A stretch of 64,000 nucleotides of DNA from CAZWLY01 sp964634465. Lineage in GTDB: Bacteria > Desulfobacterota > Desulfarculia > G963662305. Below are positions 37,001 to 44,783 of this stretch, one piece after another. Numbering within the stretch: position 1 is the first letter of the stretch; each line of letters starts with the position of its first letter. The translations under genes were made by a program, and so were the position numbers. The notes below the pieces were generated by a model. That model was not told where the DNA came from and made no database searches. It saw only the letters and a list, made by a program, of their open reading frames with translations. The DNA lies in assembly GCA_964634465.1 (NCBI GenBank), contig CAZWLY010000019.1, forward strand, positions 1 to 64,000, in the 5' to 3' direction.

Positions 37001-37150
37001 ACCGGGTTGGGGTTGGCCATTTCCCGCAGCGTGGTCGTCGATCGCCACGCCGGCGTCTTGGAGTTCGAGAACCGGCCCGAGGGCGGAGCCTGCTTCATCG
37101 TCCGCCTGCCTCTCTCGGGCCCGACAATGGAAAACGAACGGGAGGGTTGA
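34064..37150 (+). CDS. PAS/GAF sensor histidine kinase
   Basis: The 1028-residue cytoplasmic kinase has no membrane segment. Domains in order are PAS (about 25-150), GAF (about 165-325), two tandem PAS domains each introduced by RESEERFAAFMKHLPA (near 330 and 455), a coiled coil, a PAS_3-type domain (about 630-745), a HisKA-like region with phosphoacceptor His765 in SGIAHEINTPTQYLG, and an HATPase_c domain (NLIVNAAQAI, DSGPGVPDE, GTGLGLAIS). The kinase core is of the HEINTP type. The start is GTG without a clear ribosome binding site. The single-domain receiver gene 6 bp downstream is the likely phosphorylation partner. Confidence 0.88.
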   Translation: MNDRAKTKKQLIEELTRLRRELAEYRSSSHDLKYRTMLESLDDVIYRTDMDGNILYISPAVEKLTGYTPQEIIGKIGVEALYAGPEDRERVRGGVERYGVVSNVLARIRRKDGETAWASINARLVYDDEGRAVGIEGSARNVTALKRVEDDLKQRIAMARLVVSVSANFIHLPSSRMDEGVAVALAEMGRFADADRCYVFLFDEREGTVSNSHEWCAEGVEPQRDNLQDLPVAVFPWFWKAVSRLEVVHIPRVADLPPEAAAEREILQAQDIVSLLAVPLVSEGEAVGFVGFDAVRGEKDWSPAEIEVLRLVSEILAGAIQRKRAEEALRESEERFAAFMKHLPAHAFMKDMDGRYLYFNETYEREFGYELAGFLGRPDEDIWPDRAAGFRVLDRVVMTTRRPAEGIEQVPGPDGVQHYLTSKFPIFREGEMVALGGIALDVTEQIKTEEALRESEERFAAFMKHLPALAFIKGLDRRYTYCNAAFEDILGIRGSDRLGKRVEDIWPERAELVNEFDDLVLESGRPMSRVEEVPCTDGVLRYFLVHKFPIYTDGQITALGCICLDVSPLKWAEEKLRQAHSELERRVEERTAELKRAYDDLKRQIEQRRRAEEARAESEAHFRALAESASGFAVFRLAITTETPLQAKVIVVSPSFKDIVGAPDPLRFETWLSHLHPDDRPVLRRANYRLIKSGRMNESFRVRHPEKGEWRWIQTIATTSWDESGRPAFANGIIIDVTERKLLEAQLAQAQKLESIGRLASGIAHEINTPTQYLGSNAYFLWNAFTRLLLVLDRQNELVEALAAGADVDEVVRELSRVAAEANLEFLHREVPKAIQALIDGVERITKIVRSMKSLAHPGADQKSAADINEIIEAAVTVAENRWKYVAELETDLDPELPPVNCLPAEMEQVFLNLIVNAAQAIEGQRGKDPQDKGRIIVSSRRDGDSVEVRVCDSGPGVPDELAPNLFDPFFTTKEVGQGTGLGLAISRSVVVDRHAGVLEFENRPEGGACFIVRLPLSGPTMENEREG

Positions 37151-37156
37151 CACGCT

Positions 37157-37540
37157 GTGGGCGTCAAGGTGCTGTTCGTCGATGACGATGAGGAGATACT
37201 GGCTTCCTATCGCCGGGTCTTCATCGGCCGGTTCGAAGTGGCCACCGCCTTGAGCGGCCGGGAGGCGATGGCCGTGGCCGAAGCCCAGGGGCCGTTCGCC
37301 GCGGTGGTGGCCGATTACCTGATGCCGGGGATGGACGGGCTGACCCTTCTGGGGCGGATCAAGGAGATATCGCCGGAGACGGTCCGGGTTTTGTTGACTG
37401 GCCACACCGAGGCCGAATCGGCCGCCCGAGCCGAACACGACGGGTTGGTGGACGTCTTTCTGGACAAGCCTTGCCTGCCCCATCTCTTGGCCGAGGTCCT
37501 GGAGGGAGCCGTCGGCGGCCTTGGCGGCCGGTTGGGCTAG
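37157..37540 (+). CDS. Single-domain response regulator
   Basis: The 127-residue receiver domain has no output domain. The acidic pocket is VDDDEE at the N terminus, the phosphoacceptor is Asp53 in ADYLMPGMDG, a Thr is in LLTGHT, and Lys104 is in LDKPC. It starts with GTG 6 bp after the kinase gene. It may relay phosphate or act by protein contact. Its stop codon shares CTAG with the stop of the convergent rhodanese-rubrerythrin gene. Confidence 0.87.
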   Translation: MGVKVLFVDDDEEILASYRRVFIGRFEVATALSGREAMAVAEAQGPFAAVVADYLMPGMDGLTLLGRIKEISPETVRVLLTGHTEAESAARAEHDGLVDVFLDKPCLPHLLAEVLEGAVGGLGGRLG

Positions 37541-38394
37541 CCCGTTTCGCCTGGGTGTGGAATCGTCTTTTCCAGCAGCCGGCCCAGGGTTTTCAGGTGG
37601 TTCTTTTCCTGGGCGCAAAGCTCCCAGAATAGATCCTTGGTCGGCCCGGTCTCCTCTCGGTCGGCGTAACGCCAATAGAGATCCAGGGCTTGGGCCTCGA
37701 ACATCATCGCCGCCTGGATGACGTCGGCCGGGGTTTCCAGGTCGGGCCGGTAGAGGTCGATGAGCTCGGCGGCGGTCAGTCCGCCCTCCACGGCCGGGAT
37801 GCGGCATTGATCGGCCAGCGTCCGGGGAGGCGGAAGCTCCTGGCCCATCTCCTTGAGGCGTCTATAGAGCCGGGCTTGGTGGCCGTCTTCCAGGGCGGCC
37901 AGGCGGGAGTAGGTCGCGGCCAGGGAAGCGCTTTCGGGCCGATCGGCCATCTCCCGATAGAACAGCCGCAGCCCCTCCTCCAGACAGTAGGCCAGGCCGA
38001 TGACCTCGGCCGGGCTCTCGCCGCCGGTCAAGAAACCCAATCCGACTTCCGCCGGCCCCTTGACCCGCTCGCCGTTCCAGGCCCTGATTCCGCCCTTGGG
38101 GTTGTACACCCGGTCGAACCCCTGGCCGGTGAGCATCTGGGCAGCCGACCGGTTGCGAGAGCCGGCGGCTCAATAGGCCACCACCGGCTTGGCCGGGTCC
38201 AGTTCGCCCGACCGCCCGCTCAGCTCGGGCAGGGGGATCAGGGTCGAGCCGGGGATGCGCCCCTGTTCGTACTCGCTCGGCTGGCGGACGTCCAACAGGG
38301 TGAACCGGCCCGGTTCGTGCTCGGCCAGGAAGACCCTCAGTCGGTCGGGGCTTAAGTCTTGGTATGACTTGCCGAACAGTTTCGCCAGATCCAC
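37537..38394 (-). CDS. Probable selenoprotein: rhodanese-rubrerythrin fusion with UGA at the catalytic Cys
   Basis: Read through one in-frame TGA (38170-38172, codon 75), this is a 285-residue protein. Residues 1-100 are a rhodanese domain (LLDVRQPSEYEQGRIPGS, PAKPVVAY-[U75]-AAGSRNRSAA, YNPKGGIRAWNG). Residues about 115-280 are a ferritin-like/rubrerythrin domain with diiron-type motifs (LEEGLRLFY, LEDGHQ, MMFEAQALDLY, CAQEKNH). UGA falls exactly where rhodaneses carry the sulfur-binding Cys of the CxxGxRS loop. A stem-loop with a GGUC apex lies 20 nt downstream, as bacterial SECIS elements require. The start is GTG with GGAGG upstream. Rhodaneses move sulfane sulfur and rubrerythrins reduce peroxide. 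Termination at UGA (a 74-aa fragment) is the alternative if the cell lacks Sec machinery. Confidence 0.78.
38136..38160 (-). promoter_or_regulatory. Candidate SECIS stem-loop of the rhodanese selenoprotein
   Basis: On the message, counting from the base after UGA, bases 14-19 (GCAACC) pair with 24-29 (GGCUGC) around one A-C mismatch, leaving a GGUC loop at bases 20-23. An outer UCU/AGA helix (bases 10-12 with 32-34) extends it. Bacterial SECIS elements sit inside the coding region with a G/U-containing apical loop about 20 nt after UGA, so position and loop both fit. Confidence 0.6.
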
Positions 38395-38733
38395 GGCTCA
38401 CCTCCCTCCGCCCGCCGGGCCCGGCCGGCTCATGATTCGATGGTACCGCATCGACTCGGGATGACAAGCCCGGCCGCGAGCGCTCACCGGAAGCAATAGG
38501 GCGGAACGATGGGGAGAACAGCCTGAAAAGACAAGATAATACGGGCCGACGGGCCGATGCCCCTTTCGGCGACGCCGGCTGCTCGGCCCCGGGACCGCCT
38601 GCCTGCCGTCCCGCCTAGATTATATCAGCCCGGACAAGGGCCGCCACTCGGGCGAACTGGCTCGTTTTTATTCCTCGGCTCCCGAAATCCGCTCGGGCGG
38701 CCCGAAGCCGTTTTCCCGGCCCGGCCGCCTGGC
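38395..38733. other. Intergenic gap between the rhodanese fusion and mgtC
   Basis: No gene is supported. A minus-strand TATAAT occurs at 38619-38624 without a recognisable -35. Nothing else stands out. Confidence 0.5.
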
Positions 38734-39429
38734 TCACGGCACCTGCCCCGCCTCCCAGGCCAGCTCGGCCACGCCGGGGATGTTTTGCAGGTCGGTGGTG
38801 ATCAGCCCGAAGGGGATGTCGTCCTTGGTCCGCAGAAAGAGGCGGTAGGTCACCGTGTCGTTCTTGACGTCCATGAAGTAGCTGACGAAGGTGATCTTTA
38901 TGCCGGGGAACTGGTCGAGGATGTCCCGGACCTGGATCAAGCGCCGGCCCGAGCCCTCGAACTTGATCACCAGGGTGGTGTAGGTTTCCTTTTTGACGCT
39001 GAAGTACCGGGAGGCGTAAAGGATGGCCACCGTCACCGCCGTGGTCAGGGCGGCCGGAATGACGTAGCCGGCGCCCACGGCCAGGCCGATGCCGGTCAAG
39101 AGCCACAGGGTAGCCGCCGTGGTCAGCCCCCGGACCGAGCCGCGGCCCTTGATGATCGCCCCGGCGCCGATGAAGCCCATACCGGCGATGCCGTAGGAGG
39201 CGATTCGGCCCGGATCGAGCCTGACGGCCGACTCGGCCCCCAGGTGGCGGAAGAGCTCCTCCATGTGGAGCGAGATCATCATCAGCAGGCAGGCGCCCAG
39301 GGAGACCAGGACGTTGGTTCGAAGCCCGGCGTAGCGACCGTGGGTCTCGCGCTCCAGGCCGATCATCGCCCCCAGCAAAGCGGCGATGAGCAACCTCAAC
39401 AGCTCGGTGTAATCGAAGGTCAAATCCAT
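38734..39429 (-). CDS. MgtC/SapB family membrane protein
   Basis: The 231-residue protein has about four to five N-terminal membrane helices with the family motifs LLGAMIGLERETHGRYAGLRTN, GIAGMGFIGAGAI and GLTTAATLWLLTGIG, then a C-terminal cytoplasmic ACT-like domain (about 140-231). MgtC proteins affect magnesium homeostasis and ATP synthase activity in pathogens; many homologues have no known role. The ATG at 39429 is chosen because the upstream extension is not hydrophobic and GAGGACGAA lies ahead of it. Confidence 0.85.
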   Translation of the reverse strand: MDLTFDYTELLRLLIAALLGAMIGLERETHGRYAGLRTNVLVSLGACLLMMISLHMEELFRHLGAESAVRLDPGRIASYGIAGMGFIGAGAIIKGRGSVRGLTTAATLWLLTGIGLAVGAGYVIPAALTTAVTVAILYASRYFSVKKETYTTLVIKFEGSGRRLIQVRDILDQFPGIKITFVSYFMDVKNDTVTYRLFLRTKDDIPFGLITTDLQNIPGVAELAWEAGQVP

Positions 39430-39498
39430 GAGCGTTCGTCCTCGGCCCCCCACCGGCGCTCCGGAGAGGGCCGGGGACATACTAACACCGGGAGGGGC

Positions 39499-42400
39499 CT
39501 ATTCGTCCAGCGTTTGTCTGACGATGCCGGCCAACTGCTCGGCGGTGAACGGTTTGGCCAGGAAGTGGGGCGAGCCGGTCAGGTCGTCTTCCCCCAACAC
39601 GGCCCCGTTGGTGTAGCCGGACATGTAGACCACCTTGATGTCGCCCTTCAGCTCGGCCAGGCGCTCGGCCAGCTCCAGGCCGCCCGTACCCGGCATGACC
39701 ACGTCGGTGAGGAGCAGTTGGAAGCCGAGGTTGCGCCGGCGGCACATCTTGAGGGCGTCCTCGCCGTTGGCGGCCGAGAAGATTCGATACCCCAGGGCCC
39801 CCAGCAGGTCGCAGACCAGGTCTCTGACCGAGTCGTCGTCCTCGACCACCAGAATCGTCTCCGTTCCGCCGGGCAACTTCAGGTCGCGGATGTCTTCTTC
39901 TTCCCGGACGTCGTAGTCGGCGGCGAAGGGCAGGTAGATGCTGAACCTGGCGCCCTGCCCCGGCCGGGACCAGACGGTGATGTGGCCGCCGGACTGCTTG
40001 ATGATGCCGTAGACCACGGAGAGGCCCAGGCCGGTGCCTTTTCCCTTCTCCTTGGTGGTGAAGAAGGGTTCGAAGAGGTGGGAGATAGTCTCTTCGTCCA
40101 TGCCGTGGCCGGTGTCGGTCACGGTCAGAACAACGTACTCGCCCGGCGACAGCCCGATCGTCCGGGCTCCGGCCTCCTCCAAGCGGACGATCGAGGTCTC
40201 GATGGAGATGCGGCCGCCGGAATCGACGGCGTCCCGGACGTTGACCACCAGGTTCATGATCACCTGCTCGATCTGGCTCGGATCGGCCAGCACCGGGGCC
40301 GGCGTCTCGACCGGCGAAAAAGTCAGCTCGACGATCTCGCCGATGAGCCTTCGTAGCATGTCCTGCATGCCGGCCACGACCTTGTTGAGATCGAAGGTTC
40401 GGGGCTTGAGCACCTGGCGGCGGGAGAAGGCCAGCAACTGGCTGGTCAAGGCCGCGGCGCGCTGGCCGGCGGCTTTGATCTCTTCCACGTGGCGGATCAG
40501 GGGGCTGTCTTTGTCGAGGCGGGTCAGTAACAGGTCGGTGTAACCGGTGATGGCGGTCAAGAGGTTGTTGAAGTCGTGGGCCACGCCCCCGGCCAGGCGG
40601 CCGATGGCTTCTTGCTTCTGCGATTCCCGAAGTTGCTCTTCCAGGCGGACCCGCTCCGTGTCGTCGAAGAGATAAGCCCTGATCTCGGTCAGGCAGCCGG
40701 CCTCGTCGAACTCGGCGTTGAGGTTCTGGACCACGTGGAGCGTCTGGCCGTCCAGGCCGACGAGTTGGGCCTCGTGATAACTCACCCGGCCCTCTTTGAC
40801 GACCCGTTCGACCAGCGCGTCGTAGTCCTCTCGGGACGGATAAAAGGCGGCGAAGTCGACGCCCTTGGCCTCCCGGGTGGACTTGAAGCCGAAGATTCGG
40901 GTGAAGGCCTGGTTGCAGTCCACCACCCGGCCTTCGGGCGAGAGGATGACGTCGGCGGTCAAGTCTTCCTCGAAGAGCAGCCGAAGCCGCTCCTCGCTCT
41001 CCCGGAGCGCCTCCTCGCTCCACTTTCGCTGCAGGGCGCCGGCCACGATCTCGCCGACGATCTTCAAGGCCACGATATCGACCTTGGCCCACTCCTTCTC
41101 GTTGTGGACACTGTCGAAGCCGAGGAAACCGATGGTTCGCTCGCCTTGAATCAGGGGCACGTTCAAGAGCGAGACGATGCCTTGCCCCTCCAGGAATTCC
41201 CGCAGTCCGGCGGCCTTGGGCGGGATGTCGTCCAGGGTCGAGAGGTGGATCACCTCCCGGCGGCGAATCGCCTGGACGAGAAGGTCTGTCGCGGGCAGGT
41301 CCTGCAGCTTGTCTTTTTGCGGTTCCACGCCCTCGGCGCACCACTCGTGGGTGTTGGACATTCTCCGGCCGTCTTCGGAAAAGAGGAAGATGTAACTTCG
41401 ATCGACCTCGCAGAAGCGCCCGATGACGGCCAGGGCGTCGTCGAGGGCGTCGTCGATTTGATCGGCGCTCAGCTCGATGAAGCCGGTGGACAGCGAGGCG
41501 ATCAGCTCGTCCAGCCTGGCCCGGTGGGCCAGCGCCTCCTCCATCAACTTGCGCTCGGTCATGTCCCGGCCGTTGAGGACGAGGCCGCCCACGGCCGGGT
41601 CGTTGAGGAGGTTGGTGGCGATGACGCCGAGGATCCGCCAGTCGCCCCGGCGGTGTCTGAGGCGCATCTCGGTGTAGACCGCCTCGCCGGGTCGCGCCAG
41701 GAGTTCGTTGAAGTCATGCTCGACCAATTCGACGTCGTCCGGGTGGACGAAGGAGGTCGCCTTCCGGCCGATCAGACGCTCCGGGTCATGACCCAGCAAC
41801 CGCTCCACCGACGGACTGGCGTAGAGAATCACGCCGGCGGCGTCGAGAACCACGGTGATGTCCATGGCGTTTTCAATGAGCGAGCGGAAATGGGCCTCGC
41901 TGCGCTTGACGGCGTCGTAGAGAGCGTTCAATTGGGCGGTCATCTGGTTGAAGGTTCGGGCCAGGGTTCCGACTTCGTCATCGGTCAACTGGGGTACGGT
42001 CTGGGTCAGTTCGCCGCCGGCGACCTTCTGGGCGGCCTCGGTGATGGTCTTGATCGGGCCGACTATCTTTCGGGCGATGAAGGAGACGCCGACGGCCAGC
42101 AGGCCGATGGCGGCCAGGCCGATCAAGCCGATGGTCCAGGCCAGGCGTCGAGCCGGGGCCATGGCCTCGCCGCGGCCCATCTCGACGACGAGGGCCACGT
42201 CCCAGTTCTCCAGCCAGCGGTAGACGCCGATGACCGGCTCGCCCCGGTAGTTGGTGTAGCTCCCTTGCCCGTCGACGCCTTCGAGAGCCCGCTCGATGGC
42301 CCAGGAGTGAGCGCCCCTGGGCTGAGCGCCCCGGCCTCGCCGACGATCGGACAGGATGACGTTGAACTGGTCGACCAGGTAGGATTCGCCGGTCAACCCG

Positions 42401-43023
42401 GTCCCGGTCCGTTCCAGGATGAGCTCGTCGAGATGGTCGAGATCGAGATGGGCGGCCAGGACGCCGAAACGCCGGCCGTGGCCGTCCAACAGCGGCGTGG
42501 CCACGGTCATCCTGGGCGAGCCGTCTTCGGGCGAGGGGTAGACCGTCTGGGTGTAGGTCGCCTCCCGGCCGCGGAGAAAATAGGTGGTCGCCACCTGGTA
42601 GAGCCCCTGGCGGGTCTCGTCGGTGGAGAGTATCACCTGGCCGTCGGGGTCGGTCAGGATGAAGATTTCCTTCAGGCCGTCGTGACCGGCCAGAAGGGTG
42701 TCGAGCAGCTTGGAGAGTTGGGCGCGGGCCGTTCTGATCCGGGGCAGATAGGGGTCGTCTTGGAGCAACACCTTGGCCCGGCTCAAGACCTCCTCCAGCC
42801 GGGCGATCATGATGACGATCTCGCGTTGCCGGCGGAAAAAGCGGTCCAGCACCGCCTCCTGGTGATCGGCCACGGCGTTTAAGCGCTGAAGGATAGAGCG
42901 TTCGAGGCCGGCTTCGCCTTTCAAAAGGGCCAGGAAACACATCGAGCCGACGATGATCAGCGACAGCAGTAAAAAAGAGCCGACCAGTCGGGCCATGAGG
43001 CTGGTGCGCCAGAAGCTGATCAT
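39499..43023 (-). CDS. Membrane hybrid sensor histidine kinase (Cache-HAMP-PAS-GAF-PAS-HisKA-HATPase-REC)
   Basis: The 1174-residue protein starts with a membrane helix (LVGSFLLLSLIIVGSMCFLAL), then a roughly 260-residue periplasmic double-Cache-like domain, a second membrane helix (WTIGLIGLAAIGLLAVGVSF), HAMP, PAS, GAF, PAS, HisKA with His816 in GGVAHDFNNLL, HATPase_c (DTGHGMDEE, GTGLGLSVVYG), and a C-terminal receiver with its Asp in LLTDVVMPG. It lies 55 bp downstream of a solute-binding lipoprotein gene on the same strand. That arrangement suggests the binding protein feeds ligand information to the kinase. Confidence 0.9.
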   Translation of the reverse strand: MISFWRTSLMARLVGSFLLLSLIIVGSMCFLALLKGEAGLERSILQRLNAVADHQEAVLDRFFRRQREIVIMIARLEEVLSRAKVLLQDDPYLPRIRTARAQLSKLLDTLLAGHDGLKEIFILTDPDGQVILSTDETRQGLYQVATTYFLRGREATYTQTVYPSPEDGSPRMTVATPLLDGHGRRFGVLAAHLDLDHLDELILERTGTGLTGESYLVDQFNVILSDRRRGRGAQPRGAHSWAIERALEGVDGQGSYTNYRGEPVIGVYRWLENWDVALVVEMGRGEAMAPARRLAWTIGLIGLAAIGLLAVGVSFIARKIVGPIKTITEAAQKVAGGELTQTVPQLTDDEVGTLARTFNQMTAQLNALYDAVKRSEAHFRSLIENAMDITVVLDAAGVILYASPSVERLLGHDPERLIGRKATSFVHPDDVELVEHDFNELLARPGEAVYTEMRLRHRRGDWRILGVIATNLLNDPAVGGLVLNGRDMTERKLMEEALAHRARLDELIASLSTGFIELSADQIDDALDDALAVIGRFCEVDRSYIFLFSEDGRRMSNTHEWCAEGVEPQKDKLQDLPATDLLVQAIRRREVIHLSTLDDIPPKAAGLREFLEGQGIVSLLNVPLIQGERTIGFLGFDSVHNEKEWAKVDIVALKIVGEIVAGALQRKWSEEALRESEERLRLLFEEDLTADVILSPEGRVVDCNQAFTRIFGFKSTREAKGVDFAAFYPSREDYDALVERVVKEGRVSYHEAQLVGLDGQTLHVVQNLNAEFDEAGCLTEIRAYLFDDTERVRLEEQLRESQKQEAIGRLAGGVAHDFNNLLTAITGYTDLLLTRLDKDSPLIRHVEEIKAAGQRAAALTSQLLAFSRRQVLKPRTFDLNKVVAGMQDMLRRLIGEIVELTFSPVETPAPVLADPSQIEQVIMNLVVNVRDAVDSGGRISIETSIVRLEEAGARTIGLSPGEYVVLTVTDTGHGMDEETISHLFEPFFTTKEKGKGTGLGLSVVYGIIKQSGGHITVWSRPGQGARFSIYLPFAADYDVREEEDIRDLKLPGGTETILVVEDDDSVRDLVCDLLGALGYRIFSAANGEDALKMCRRRNLGFQLLLTDVVMPGTGGLELAERLAELKGDIKVVYMSGYTNGAVLGEDDLTGSPHFLAKPFTAEQLAGIVRQTLDE

Positions 43024-43078
43024 CCTTGAGAGGCCTTTACTCCTATTGGTTCGGTCTGTTTGTTTGCTCGGAGCGGGT

Positions 43079-44278
43079 TTAAGGGCCGATCCGCTTGAAG
43101 AAAGCGACTCGTTTGTCCTTTATTTGACAGATCACCGCGCCCTTGATCGGGTCGCCGTTTTTCTTGTACTCGATCACGCCGGTGACCCCCATGAACGGGC
43201 CGAGCCGCTTCAGCCCCCGGTTGATCGACTCGGCGTCGGCCTTGTCCTGCTCGGCGATGGCCGCCAGCAGGAGGCCCATGGCGTCGTAGGTCAGGGCGGC
43301 CATGCTCACCAGCGGTTCGGCGTCGCCGTAGGCGGCGCGGTAGGCCTTGATGAACTCCCGGGCCTTGTCGTTGGCGACGTCCGGGTGCCAGTGATCGCTG
43401 AAGAAAGCCCCGGCCAAGTAGGGACTCGAAGCCAGGTCGTAGTTCCAGCCGTCGCTGCCCAGGATGACCGCCTCGATCCCCATGGTCCGGGCCTGTTCGG
43501 CTTGCCGAAGGACGTCTTGGGCGTAATTGGGCAGGAACAACACGTCGGGTCGGGCGGCCTTTATCCGGGTCAGTTGGGCGGTGAAGTCGGTGGCGCCGGT
43601 AGTGTAGCTCTCGAAGGCGACCACGTGGCCGCCGCCGGTCAGAAAGGCGTCCTTGAAGATTTCGGCGATGCCCCGGTTGTAGGCGCTGGCCACGTCGTAG
43701 AGCACCGCCGCCCGCCTGGCGCCCAGGTCTTCGAGGGCGAACCTGGCCACCACCCGACCCTGGAAGGAGTCGACGAAGGTCACCCGGCGGACATACTTCT
43801 TTCCGGCCGTGGTCAGCGGGTTGGTCGAGCCGGGCGAGATCATGGGGACGCGAGATCTTTCGGCTATCGCGGCCACCGGGATGGCGTTTTTCGACCAGTT
43901 GGGCCCGATGAGGGCGACCACGTTTTCCTGGTTGATGAGTCGCTTGGCCGCCTTGACGGCCTCCTCGGGCTGGCCGCGGTCGTTGCCGGTCACCAGCACC
44001 AATTTTCGCTTGACTCCGGCTACGCTCAGGCCGCCGGCCCGGTTGACTTGATCGATGGCCAGTTTGGCCGCGGCCGCCGCGGCCCGGCCGCTTTCGTTGT
44101 CGATGTTGGCAATCAGCCCGATGCGGATCTCCGGCGGAGGTTGGGGCGGAGACGAGCAGCCGATCGTTCCGGTGAGGGCCAGCCCGGCCAGGAGAAGCGC
44201 ACCGCCCAACCGGCGAAACGCCGCGCCGACGCTCGTCCAATGATCGCGGTGCCCGGCAGACAAATCGACCCCCCCCAA
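43079..44278 (-). CDS. Branched-chain amino acid-type solute-binding lipoprotein
   Basis: This is a LivJ-like periplasmic binding protein of up to 399 residues. A signal sequence ends in the lipobox LTGTIGC (Cys41 of the longest form), followed by a Pro-rich linker and a two-lobed peripla_BP_6 domain (IRIGLIANIDNESG, ALIGPNWSKNAIPVAAIAE, ISPGSTNPLT). The start is uncertain: only TTG codons are available (44278, or 44263 with a G-rich site upstream). No permease or ATPase genes are nearby; the next gene is a hybrid kinase. A sensory role rather than transport is therefore inferred. Confidence 0.85.
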   Translation of the reverse strand: MGGVDLSAGHRDHWTSVGAAFRRLGGALLLAGLALTGTIGCSSPPQPPPEIRIGLIANIDNESGRAAAAAAKLAIDQVNRAGGLSVAGVKRKLVLVTGNDRGQPEEAVKAAKRLINQENVVALIGPNWSKNAIPVAAIAERSRVPMISPGSTNPLTTAGKKYVRRVTFVDSFQGRVVARFALEDLGARRAAVLYDVASAYNRGIAEIFKDAFLTGGGHVVAFESYTTGATDFTAQLTRIKAARPDVLFLPNYAQDVLRQAEQARTMGIEAVILGSDGWNYDLASSPYLAGAFFSDHWHPDVANDKAREFIKAYRAAYGDAEPLVSMAALTYDAMGLLLAAIAEQDKADAESINRGLKRLGPFMGVTGVIEYKKNGDPIKGAVICQIKDKRVAFFKRIGP

Positions 44279-44628
44279 GGTGAGCCCAGAAGCGACGGAT
44301 CGCTTGCGGTTATCGCAACGACCGCCCCCTCTTCAATTGTAGCCCAGTTTTTGCCTTTCGCTTCTTGCTCGCCCCACAATGACGCCGAAGCTTGAATATA
44401 TAATAACCGATTCGCAGGCCAGAGAAAACCGGGTTCGGGGCGCTTGGTTCGGGACCGGGAGGTGCAGTGCAGGCCAAGCGCCGTCGAGGTCGAGCCGCCG
44501 CCGGCCGGACGAGAGCGGCGAGGGTTCCTGGCGACGCCGGATTCGGATCGGGTCGGATTCGACCCTCAAGGGCGCAACCACACCATGTTGTGGTCGTTTC
44601 CGCGGCGAGGCCTAGCCGGCGATTCTCC
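44279..44628. other. Intergenic gap upstream of the CODH/ACS operon
   Basis: This is a divergent region between the binding-protein gene and acsD. No gene is supported. It contains an AT-rich patch (44390-44405), and otherwise nothing recognisable until the acsD promoter. Confidence 0.5.
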
Positions 44629-44658
44629 TTGACATCGTTTTTTGCTATGGTCTACTTT
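44629..44658 (+). promoter_or_regulatory. Candidate promoter of the CODH/ACS operon
   Basis: TTGACA (44629-44634) and TACTTT (44653-44658) are spaced 18 bp. The predicted leader before acsD is about 120 nt. Confidence 0.55.
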
Positions 44659-44721
44659 ATCTGCTCGTATTGGGTGAATGGCCTGTCATCTTTTGGGCCG
44701 GAGCCTGTGTTCAATATTTCA

Positions 44722-44748
44722 CGATCACGGCGCCAGCGTCCGTGATCG
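44722..44748 (+). promoter_or_regulatory. Stem-loop in the acsD leader
   Basis: CGATCACGG/CCGTGATCG forms a perfect 9-bp stem with a nine-base loop, about 20 bp before the acsD ribosome binding site. As DNA it is also a palindromic protein-binding site candidate. It has no T tract, so it is not an intrinsic terminator by itself, and it does not match a riboswitch I know. Confidence 0.5.
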
Positions 44749-44783
44749 GTCGGTGTGGATCTTCGATAAGGAGGGGCGCTGAA

